From the NCBI GenBank assembly GCA_937990735.1, contig CALKQT010000013.1, positions 28,772 through 92,771 of the forward strand: DNA of 64,000 bases. The letters run 5' to 3'. The notes under the pieces are model-generated. The model searched no databases, had not been told where the DNA came from, and saw only the letters and a program-made list of their open reading frames with translations. Positions 27,875 through 34,813 of the stretch are shown here, one piece after another (the stretch's first letter is position 1; every line of letters starts with the position of its first letter). Both the position numbers and the translations under genes were made by a program. The DNA is from an uncultured Campylobacter sp. GTDB taxonomy: Bacteria > Campylobacterota > Campylobacteria > Campylobacterales > Campylobacteraceae.

Positions 27875-28546
27875 ATGAGAATTTTAATAGTCGAGGACGA
27901 GGTGACTTTAAACAAGACGATAGCGGAGGGCTTGATGGAGTTCGGCTATCAGACGGATACTTCCGAGAGTTTTAAGGACGCAGAGTATTATATCGGCATT
28001 AGAAATTATGATTTGGTGCTAACCGATTGGATGCTAGCTGACGGCAACGGCATCGATCTCATCGCATTGGTTAAGCAAAAATCCGCGCGCACCTCTGTCG
28101 TCGTGCTATCTGCAAAAGACGATAAAGAAAGCGAGATCAAAGCGCTTCGCGCGGGCGCGGACGATTTTATCAAAAAACCTTTCGACTTTGATGTTTTAGT
28201 AGCGCGTCTCGAGGCTAGACTTCGCTTCGGCGGCTCAAATATCATCAAAATCGACGATCTTATCATCGATCCGGACGAGGAAAAGATCACATATCTAGGT
28301 CAAGAGATCGAGCTTAAGGGCAAGCCGTTTGAGGTGCTAACTCACTTGGCGCGCCACAGCGATCAGATCGTAAGCAAAGAGCAGCTATTAGATGCCATCT
28401 GGGAGGAGCCTGAGCTCGTTACGCCAAACGTCATCGAAGTCGCGATCAATCAAATTCGACAGAAAATGGATAAGCCTCTAAATATCTCTACGATCGAGAC
28501 CGTTCGCAGACGCGGATATAGATTTTGCTTTCCACAAAAAGCCTAA
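27875..28546 (+). CDS. cosR: OmpR-family response regulator, CosR/HsrA orthologue
   Basis: A 223-residue regulator. The receiver domain (1-115) has the acidic pair E7-D8, the phospho-acceptor position D51 (VLTDWMLADGNG), the Ser of LSAKDD near 79 and K-P near 101. The DNA-binding winged helix fills about 125-220, and its last 90 residues (for example KGKPFEVLTHLARHSDQ) closely match C. jejuni CosR and H. pylori HsrA as I remember them. Those proteins are essential orphan regulators that lost the Asp and act without a kinase; here the Asp is present and a kinase gene overlaps the 3' end. It likely controls oxidative stress and respiration genes, inferred from CosR. The neighbours folB and fdxB match Cj0354c-Cj0356c. 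Confidence 0.88.
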   Translation: MRILIVEDEVTLNKTIAEGLMEFGYQTDTSESFKDAEYYIGIRNYDLVLTDWMLADGNGIDLIALVKQKSARTSVVVLSAKDDKESEIKALRAGADDFIKKPFDFDVLVARLEARLRFGGSNIIKIDDLIIDPDEEKITYLGQEIELKGKPFEVLTHLARHSDQIVSKEQLLDAIWEEPELVTPNVIEVAINQIRQKMDKPLNISTIETVRRRGYRFCFPQKA

Positions 28547-29832
28547 GAGTCCGCTTTGTAATACAATTAGCATCCGCTTCGTTGATGCTAATTGTCATTT
28601 TTTCGGTAATGCTCTATAATTATATGAGAATTACCATCTTTGAAACTCCCGTTCAAAATTTAATCCAAAGAGCACAAAAAATCGTAGACGCCTCCGTGCC
28701 GCCTGAGAAAATTTCATCTTTTTTGCAAAACACGCCGGGCGAGTACGAAAGCAAAATCATCGAAAACGAAAGTATCAATAAACCTAAATTTGTCGAAAGC
28801 TCCGAGGATGGCAGGAGCTATTTACAGCTGTACTATCCTTATGGTAAGAATAAAATTTTAAGCATTAAAGCAGACGTGAGCATCTATGCAAACATCGTAA
28901 ATCAAATACTCATCGACATAATTTTAGTAAATTTGACTATGATATTTTTGGTGGTGTTTTACGCGATGTTTCTCTCTCGCATGCTGCTAATGCCGATTAA
29001 GCTGATCAGCCAAAGGCTCGCCTCGGTGGATGAAAAATTTCTAAAGCCTATCGACGGGGCCGAAATCCCGAGCGAGTTTAATATGCTTTCAAACAGCATT
29101 AACCGCCTACTTGAGCGTATCGAGACTTTCATTTTGTATCAAAAAGAGCTTTTTATCGGCATCGCGCACGAGCTTAAGACCCCGCTTGCGGTTATGAAAA
29201 CCAAAAACGAAGTTACCCTCATCAAGCCGCGCGAGAGCGAGAAATACGTCGAGGCGCTTAAAAATAATAACGACTCGATCGATAATATGAATAAAATGAT
29301 CAGCTCCATCCTAGAGATAGGTCGGCAGGAGGGGGCGCAGTTCGAAGCGCCCGAGCAGACCGATATGATCGCGTATCTGCGGGAGCTATGCGTGGGCTTT
29401 AAAATTTTAGCGCGCACGGCAGGCAAGGACTTGACGATGGATCTTAAGCCTGAACAGCTTGAAATTTCGGTGCAGAAAAGCCTCTTTATGCACGTGATTC
29501 AAAATTTTATCCAAAACGCCATAAAATTTTCTCCGGACGGCGAAAAGGTACTGATCGAGAGCGAAATTTCGGACGGAAATTTCATAGTGCGGGTCGCAAA
29601 CAAAGGCGAGCCGCTTAACGAAGAGATCGATTATTTCGCGCCTTTTAAGCGCTACGGCGGCAAACCGGGAGCCGGGCTCGGGCTATTTTTAGCCAAAAAT
29701 GCTGCTCAAGCGATGGGTGCGCAAGTAGATCTTAAAAACGACAAAGGGCGCTCGCTAATCGTCGCGATTTTCAAACTTCCGCTAAAAAATTTAAGAAATA
29801 GCCCGAAATTCCGCTATTTTAAAACAAAATGA
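28525..29832 (+). CDS. Sensor histidine kinase paired with the CosR-like regulator
   Basis: A 435-residue membrane kinase. TM1 is at about 12-34, a short periplasmic loop follows, TM2 is at about 127-150 and a HAMP linker at about 150-200. The phospho-acceptor is His215 in FIGIAHELKTPLAVMK; the N box is FIQNAIKFSPDGEKV and the G box PGAGLGLFLAKN. It starts at TTG 28525, overlapping the regulator gene by 22 nt; no better start exists because the next Met lies inside TM1. In C. jejuni and H. pylori no kinase is known at this locus, so this one is notable. Its signal is unknown. Confidence 0.88.
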   Translation: MLSTKSLRVRFVIQLASASLMLIVIFSVMLYNYMRITIFETPVQNLIQRAQKIVDASVPPEKISSFLQNTPGEYESKIIENESINKPKFVESSEDGRSYLQLYYPYGKNKILSIKADVSIYANIVNQILIDIILVNLTMIFLVVFYAMFLSRMLLMPIKLISQRLASVDEKFLKPIDGAEIPSEFNMLSNSINRLLERIETFILYQKELFIGIAHELKTPLAVMKTKNEVTLIKPRESEKYVEALKNNNDSIDNMNKMISSILEIGRQEGAQFEAPEQTDMIAYLRELCVGFKILARTAGKDLTMDLKPEQLEISVQKSLFMHVIQNFIQNAIKFSPDGEKVLIESEISDGNFIVRVANKGEPLNEEIDYFAPFKRYGGKPGAGLGLFLAKNAAQAMGAQVDLKNDKGRSLIVAIFKLPLKNLRNSPKFRYFKTK

Positions 29833-29844
29833 AGCTTTTTATGG

Positions 29845-29850
29845 TATAAA
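29845..29850 (+). promoter_or_regulatory. Possible -10 box for fdxB
   Basis: TATAAA in TTTATGGTATAAACGCC lies 31 nt before the fdxB ATG and 13 nt after the kinase stop codon. Confidence 0.4.
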
Positions 29851-29881
29851 CGCCATAAATTTTTTCGTAAGGTAAAATTAT

Positions 29882-30127
29882 ATGTCATTGTTGATTACAA
29901 AAGAATGCATCAGTTGCGACGCTTGCCGCGAGGAATGCCCTAATGAAGCTATTTTTGAGGATGAGCCGATATACATCATAGATGCCGATCGATGTTGCGA
30001 GTGCGTAGATGATTACTCTGAGCCTGCTTGCATCGTGGTCTGCCCAGTCGAGTGTATCATCACCGATCCCGATAATATCGAGACGGCGGACGAGCTGAAA
30101 TACAAACACGTCCATATGGAAATTTAA
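29882..30127 (+). CDS. fdxB: 2[4Fe-4S] ferredoxin FdxB
   Basis: This 81-residue ferredoxin has ligand motifs CISCDACREECP and CCECVDDYSEPACIVVCP, the same Alvin-like spacing as FdxA in this window but without the acidic tail. It is followed directly (0 nt gap) by ppx. C. jejuni Cj0354c (fdxB) lies between the regulator and ppx in the same order. Confidence 0.9.
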   Translation: MSLLITKECISCDACREECPNEAIFEDEPIYIIDADRCCECVDDYSEPACIVVCPVECIITDPDNIETADELKYKHVHMEI

Positions 30128-31570
30128 ATGCCCAAGCGCGTCGCAGTCATAGATCTGGGCTCAAATTCCGCTAGAGCCGTGATTTTTGAGCGCACGAGTA
30201 GGCTCGGATTTTTCATTTTGGCCGAGCATAAGATTAAGATCCGCCTAGGCGAGGGCGCTTATGAAAACGGCGGAATTTTAACTCCCGAAGCGATGCAGAA
30301 ATGTCTGCTGGCGTTTAAAAAATTTAAAACCCTGGTATGCAATTACAAGGCTAAACGCGTGCTTTGCATCGGTACATCCGCGCTTCGCGATGCGCCGAAC
30401 GGAGCCGAGTTTATAAATCTCGTCCGCAAGCAAACGGGCATTACGATCCGCAAGATAGACGGGCAGACGGAGGCTTATCTGGGTGCCTATGCGGCGCAAA
30501 ATTTGCTTAGCGACTTTTCCGAGGGCGTTACGCTTGACATCGGCGGCGGCTCGACTGAGCTTGCTTACATAAAAAACGGTAGGATAGAAAATAAAATTTC
30601 TCTAAATTTAGGCACGGTGCGGCTAAAGGAGCTGTTTTTCGATCGCGGCGACACGAAGGGGCTGGAGAAATACATAAATAGCGCGATCTCGCAGGTAGGC
30701 GCCGAGTTTCGCACGCAAAATTTAATCGTAATGGGCGGCTCCGCGCGAGCGCTCTCCGGCGCCGTGATGAGCCTGCAAAACCATCCGCTAAAGATCGTGC
30801 ATAATTTCAGCTATGATTATGAAAAATACGCGCCGTTTTTTGCCAAGCTGATGAGCGCAAAGACGCTTGATTTGGCGAAATTCCCGATCAAAAAAGACCG
30901 CTACGACACGATAAGAGAGGGCGCCATCATCTTCGATAAGATCGTAAGGCGCCTGGGAGCGAAAAAGATCATCACCAGTGGCGTGGGAGTGCGAGAGGGG
31001 GCGTTTTTAGGCTCGATTCTGCGCGGCGCAAACTTACCTAGAGGCTTTAATCCGAGCCTAAGAAGTCTTAAAGATCGCTTCGCTTCCGAGCCGAGCGAGG
31101 CTCCGAAGTTCGCAAAGGCGCTGTTTTGCGCGCTATCGCCTCTGCACGGCTTGAGCGAAAAATATATTAAAATTCTGCAGACCGCAGCATCGCTTTGCGA
31201 GATTGGGCGGGCGATCGGCTTTTATGCCAAGCATGAAACCAGCGCGGATATGGTGCTCGGTGGGCTGAACTACCGCACGACGCACAAAGAAAAGGCGCTA
31301 ATAGCCGCGATCATCTCGATGCACGGAAAGCGCGAGCTGGGAGCTACGTTCGCGCCTTTGAGCGCGATTTTGCCGGACGCCGCCAAGCTTGCCTGGCTCA
31401 GCTATATTTTGGAGCTTGCGCGCCTCTTAAGCGAAAACGCACTAAAAAATTTAGAATTTTGCTTTGAAAATTCCACTCTTAAAATCTCCGGCGCGGATAA
31501 TTTGATAATGCTTAAAGGAAGCCTTAAAAAGCTCTCAAAGCCCGCGATTTTTGCAATAAAATTTCTTTAA
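30128..31570 (+). CDS. ppx: Exopolyphosphatase / guanosine pentaphosphatase
   Basis: Ppx/GppA enzymes cut phosphate from polyphosphate and pppGpp, linking phosphate stores and the stringent response. The 480-residue ASKHA-fold protein has phosphate 1 (VAVIDLGSNSARAVIFE, 5-21), an EAYLGAYA segment near 118, phosphate 2 (LDIGGGSTELAYI, about 138) and GGSARALSG in the adenosine region, followed by an HD-like helical C-terminal third. C. jejuni Cj0353c is the counterpart. Confidence 0.9.
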   Translation: MPKRVAVIDLGSNSARAVIFERTSRLGFFILAEHKIKIRLGEGAYENGGILTPEAMQKCLLAFKKFKTLVCNYKAKRVLCIGTSALRDAPNGAEFINLVRKQTGITIRKIDGQTEAYLGAYAAQNLLSDFSEGVTLDIGGGSTELAYIKNGRIENKISLNLGTVRLKELFFDRGDTKGLEKYINSAISQVGAEFRTQNLIVMGGSARALSGAVMSLQNHPLKIVHNFSYDYEKYAPFFAKLMSAKTLDLAKFPIKKDRYDTIREGAIIFDKIVRRLGAKKIITSGVGVREGAFLGSILRGANLPRGFNPSLRSLKDRFASEPSEAPKFAKALFCALSPLHGLSEKYIKILQTAASLCEIGRAIGFYAKHETSADMVLGGLNYRTTHKEKALIAAIISMHGKRELGATFAPLSAILPDAAKLAWLSYILELARLLSENALKNLEFCFENSTLKISGADNLIMLKGSLKKLSKPAIFAIKFL

Positions 31571-31665
31571 ATAGCGCCCTGCTTGTCACGCAAGTTTAAG
31601 ACGGGCGGAGTTCGTTTAATTTTATGAGCTTGAAGCGGGCGATAAATCCCTATCAATAGCTCTTT

Positions 31666-32754
31666 TTAAATTTTAATTCCATTCTTGGCTAAAGAATAGA
31701 CGCTAAAAAATCCGTAGTCGGTGCGGACGTAAAGGCGCTCGCCTGCGATTTTAATAGCGGCGGTTTTAACGCAGTGCTCGCACTCAAACTCGCCTAAGAG
31801 GCGAAAATCCTCCAAGCCGAATGCTTTAAATCCACCATAAAAATACGTAAGAAAAATTTGATCGTTTGCGGCAAACCTCATTACGCTTCTTGGCAAGCTT
31901 TTTGGTACGCTTAGACGCTTTTTGCTTGCGACGTCCCAAAAATACAGCTCATCAAAGCCGTTATTTACGACCAAAATCGCGTCATTTTTGATAAGCCCCA
32001 CGTTGAGGGAGTGTATATAGCCCACGTCGCATTCGATACGGCAAAGCTCGGCGAAGTCTTTTAGGTGGTAGAGCCTAGCGACATTTTTGCCGCCTTCATC
32101 CCCACAGGCTACGCAAATTTTATTGCCGAAGCCTATTGCTTTTGCAGAAAAATCCGTTTTAAAATTTAGCTTCTTGTCGCTTCCGAAAGCTAAAATTCCA
32201 TCTGTGCCGCAGGCTAGAATTTCGCCGTTGCCGCTTAGAGCAGAGCTAAAGCCTCCCCCTGTGATACCCCAGGTTTCAAAAAGCCTACTGAATTTTTCTC
32301 CATCAAAAAGAAAGAATTCGTGGTCCAAATCAAGCACCAAGGCCTTTTTGGTAGCGGTCATTTTCCACGCTAAAATTTTTGGTAGCTTAATTTGCGCAAG
32401 AGTTCTTAGCTCGTCGTCCAGCATGATTAAATAATCGCAGCCATGCTCGTCAAAATTACATTTATAGACGTAAAATTTATCCTCAAACTCGGCAAATCCA
32501 AGCGCTCCGCTGTATCCGCCGCCGATATAGGCATGCGCTAGTGCCTCGCCGAATTTCGCTTCTTTGTTTTCATAGATGAAGCCCTTTTTTAGGGCATCAA
32601 CTTGCTTTTTTACGAAAGCTTTTTGCAAGGCATCGCGATTTGCGAATTCTTTAGAGCTTAGCCTTTCTTTGCCGTTTTGTAGCGTCTTTGAAATCAAACT
32701 AAGCCCTTGCGTTTGAAGCAGGATCTCTTTCTCGCCATCGGTAAATTTTTTCAT
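31666..32754 (-). CDS. Hypothetical protein with propeller-like repeats
   Basis: I do not recognise this family. The 362-residue soluble protein has an N-terminal helical, Lys-rich part (1-60; SKTLQNGKERLSSKEFANRD), which resembles short domains fused to beta-propellers, followed by some six to seven strand-rich segments with WD/kelch-like spacing (for example FYVYKCNFDEHGCDYLIMLD, AILVVNNGFDELYFWDVASK, GERLYVRTDYGFFSVYSL). No signal peptide. It stands alone on the minus strand, converging with ppx. A ligand or protein scaffold role is possible but not shown. Confidence 0.6.
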   Translation of the reverse strand: MKKFTDGEKEILLQTQGLSLISKTLQNGKERLSSKEFANRDALQKAFVKKQVDALKKGFIYENKEAKFGEALAHAYIGGGYSGALGFAEFEDKFYVYKCNFDEHGCDYLIMLDDELRTLAQIKLPKILAWKMTATKKALVLDLDHEFFLFDGEKFSRLFETWGITGGGFSSALSGNGEILACGTDGILAFGSDKKLNFKTDFSAKAIGFGNKICVACGDEGGKNVARLYHLKDFAELCRIECDVGYIHSLNVGLIKNDAILVVNNGFDELYFWDVASKKRLSVPKSLPRSVMRFAANDQIFLTYFYGGFKAFGLEDFRLLGEFECEHCVKTAAIKIAGERLYVRTDYGFFSVYSLAKNGIKI

Positions 32755-32829
32755 AGCAGCCCCTGGGTATAAATTTGAAGTCTAATTTTAGAATTTAAAA
32801 GCTTAAACTACCGGGCGCGGCAAAGCTAT

Positions 32830-33135
32830 TTAAAATCTACCGAGCGCTTCTTTGACGTGATCCTCCGCCATATCGATATTCCACATCGGCTCAAAGACGA
32901 GATTGATCTCTACTTCGCCGACGCCGTCCACGCTCTCGGCACCCGCGCGTACCCATTCTACCATCATCTCATGCAGCGGGCACGACTGAGTCGATAGCGT
33001 CATCGTGACTTTGGCGTTGTTTGCCTCATCTACCGCTACGTCGTAGATGAGCCCTAGCGACACGACGTCAAAGCCCACCTCAGGGTCCACCACGGCGCGA
33101 AGTGCGTCGTAAATTTGTTCTTTCGTTACTTTCAT
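32830..33135 (-). CDS. DUF59/MIP18 family Fe-S assembly protein
   Basis: A 101-residue protein of the SufT/PaaD/MIP18 group: N-terminal KEQIYDALRAVVDPEVGFDVVSLG and the conserved Cys in STQSCPLHEMM near residue 52. The family helps load Fe-S clusters onto target proteins. Its start overlaps the end of the NnrS-like membrane protein gene by 4 nt. It is the last gene of a three-gene operon with DUF2249, a combination I recall near NO- and nitrate-respiration genes. Confidence 0.8.
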   Translation of the reverse strand: MKVTKEQIYDALRAVVDPEVGFDVVSLGLIYDVAVDEANNAKVTMTLSTQSCPLHEMMVEWVRAGAESVDGVGEVEINLVFEPMWNIDMAEDHVKEALGRF

Positions 33136-34307
33136 TTTTCCTCTCCAAATTTTATGTAGTTAAAGATATTTACGGTGTTGATTAGCACCAAAATTATGCT
33201 TGCCGCTTGCAAGATCACCGCGGGCGTTAGCGCTCCAAAGCTCGCGCATGCAAGCGCTAAGATATTTGGCACGCAGGCTGCGTAGGCGATCTTTTTGATT
33301 ATCATATCCTCAAGCATAGGGATTTTGCACTTACCCACGAAGGGCGAGACGTAGTGGTACCAGATGAGAAAGGGCGCGATTTTATAAAGGTGCGCGACGA
33401 TAAATGCGAACAAAAAGCCGTATAGCAGCCAAAACGCCGCCGCATCCGCGCGACCCATGAGCCAAAATGCCGCGCTAAATCCCAAAGCCGCCAGCGAGAT
33501 GTAGACGTTTAAATTCCAATAATCTATCGCTTTTCGCACGCGCCTAGCCAGGATATAGATCGCCTGAGCCGCAAAGCTCGCAAGCGCGGCAATTGCGATG
33601 AAAATTCCAAAGTCTTTTAGTAAAAACAGCCCCGCGAGCAGATACAACGCCAGCGAAGCTTTTGCTAGTGCGAAGCTTAGATCGTGCGCCAGGCTAAACA
33701 TCGGCAGCAGCACGCACGCAGCGCCTACGATGACGAAAAATACAAAGCCTAGCACGAAGTATATGTGATAGGATAAAATTTCTGAAAAATACACTCCGAA
33801 AATCTCCACGCCGCTAAGCGCTAGCACGAGGGCAAAGCCAAGGCTGATCCCTACCGCCAAAAACGCAGCCGAGATCGCAAGCGCTACGGCGGGGAAGCTC
33901 CATTTGGGCGTGCCGATGAAGCTTAGCGCGTAGCAGATCGTAAAATAAAATAGGCTAAGCAGCAAAACGGCGCCGCCTGCGTGCATCAAAGGGATGCTTG
34001 AAAGCAGCAATCCCGCGCTTAGCAGAGCCACGCCCGCGCCGTAGGCGAAGAGATTTAAAAACGCAAATTTGACGGTGAAAAATTCCTTTTGGATAATGAC
34101 CGAAGTAAGCTGATAGAGCGCTCCGATGATTATGCTGATTACGAAACCCAGCAAAAATACGTGAAAAAAGCTCGCCGTCTGCGGCGCTTGGATCGCGCCG
34201 AAATCCGCCTTTAAAAAGCTTGCCGCGCTTAGCAGCAAAAAGATAAAGCCGCAGATGAAATAGCCGCCTACGATGCGAAACGGCGGCGAAAATGTCGTGA
34301 TATTCAT
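33132..34307 (-). CDS. NnrS / oxidase subunit I-like 12-helix membrane protein
   Basis: A 391-residue protein with about 12 membrane segments. Histidines are placed in or at the edges of helices, as in haem- or metal-binding families: FFHVFLLGFV (about 48), SYHIYFVLGFVFF (about 182), a Leu-rich MFSLAHDLSF, and VAHLYKIAPFLIWYHYVSPFVGK (about 305-327). This layout fits NnrS and short cytochrome-oxidase-I-like proteins linked to nitric oxide tolerance. It lies between a DUF2249 gene (17 nt upstream) and a DUF59 gene. The exact family needs a profile search. Confidence 0.6.
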   Translation of the reverse strand: MNITTFSPPFRIVGGYFICGFIFLLLSAASFLKADFGAIQAPQTASFFHVFLLGFVISIIIGALYQLTSVIIQKEFFTVKFAFLNLFAYGAGVALLSAGLLLSSIPLMHAGGAVLLLSLFYFTICYALSFIGTPKWSFPAVALAISAAFLAVGISLGFALVLALSGVEIFGVYFSEILSYHIYFVLGFVFFVIVGAACVLLPMFSLAHDLSFALAKASLALYLLAGLFLLKDFGIFIAIAALASFAAQAIYILARRVRKAIDYWNLNVYISLAALGFSAAFWLMGRADAAAFWLLYGFLFAFIVAHLYKIAPFLIWYHYVSPFVGKCKIPMLEDMIIKKIAYAACVPNILALACASFGALTPAVILQAASIILVLINTVNIFNYIKFGEEK

Positions 34308-34324
34308 CTAAATTTTAAAGTCCT

Positions 34325-34669
34325 TTAGCCGTGGCACTTCGCATCGGTATCGAAGCCCTCATTGACCGCGCCGGGCTTTAGACTGATGGTGAGCTTGACC
34401 GCGTCGCCGTCCAGATCCTCGCGTGCAATGTCAAATTTAGACTCGATTTTCGGGATCAGCCCCATCGGAAATTTATGATTGACCATGACGACCTTTTTGG
34501 TTTCGTCTTTTACGAAATTTAGCGCCACCAGCGCATTTACCATAGGCTCTGGCGGAACGCATTTGCGCGAATCAAAGCCGATGTATTCTACGCCGCCTTG
34601 CGATTTTTTATAAAATTTCACCGTAGCGCCCGCTGCGTCGAACTCCTGCCAGTCTGTGAAAAAATCCAT
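34325..34669 (-). CDS. DUF2249 domain protein
   Basis: A 114-residue protein. The segment IGFDSRKCVPPEPMVNALVAL followed by a KFPMGLIPKIESKFD helix matches the DUF2249 pattern (LDxRxxPPPEP...), a SirA/TusA-like fold. The C-terminal DAKCHG adds an extra Cys-His that could bind metal. It leads the three-gene operon with the NnrS-like membrane protein and the DUF59 protein. DUF2249 proteins occur with NO- and hemerythrin-related genes; a role in redox or metal delivery is an inference. Confidence 0.65.
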   Translation of the reverse strand: MDFFTDWQEFDAAGATVKFYKKSQGGVEYIGFDSRKCVPPEPMVNALVALNFVKDETKKVVMVNHKFPMGLIPKIESKFDIAREDLDGDAVKLTISLKPGAVNEGFDTDAKCHG

Positions 34670-34697
34670 ACTTGATCCTTTTTTAAAATTTTGCGCG

Positions 34698-34703
34698 ATT
34701 ATA
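34698..34703 (-). promoter_or_regulatory. Probable -10 box for the DUF2249 operon
   Basis: On the minus strand this reads TATAAT in TTTGCTATATAATCGCGC, 29 nt upstream of the start codon. Confidence 0.55.
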
Positions 34704-34776
34704 TAGCAAATTTTAAAATTTTGAAATGAGGCAGGTCAAGTCCTATTCGGAATTTGTAAATTTAGCCGAATTTTAA

Positions 34777-34782
34777 TACACT
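34777..34782 (+). promoter_or_regulatory. Possible -10 box for polA
   Basis: TACACT in TTTTAATACACTACGCG lies 31 nt before the polA ATG. It is a fair match and the only candidate in the short gap. Confidence 0.4.
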
Positions 34783-34813
34783 ACGCGTTAAAATTCTAAA
34801 TCCGAGGACCATT

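Noticed and set aside
30278..30499. Minus-strand 73-codon frame within ppx
   Set aside because: It is opposite conserved Ppx motifs and has no ribosome site.
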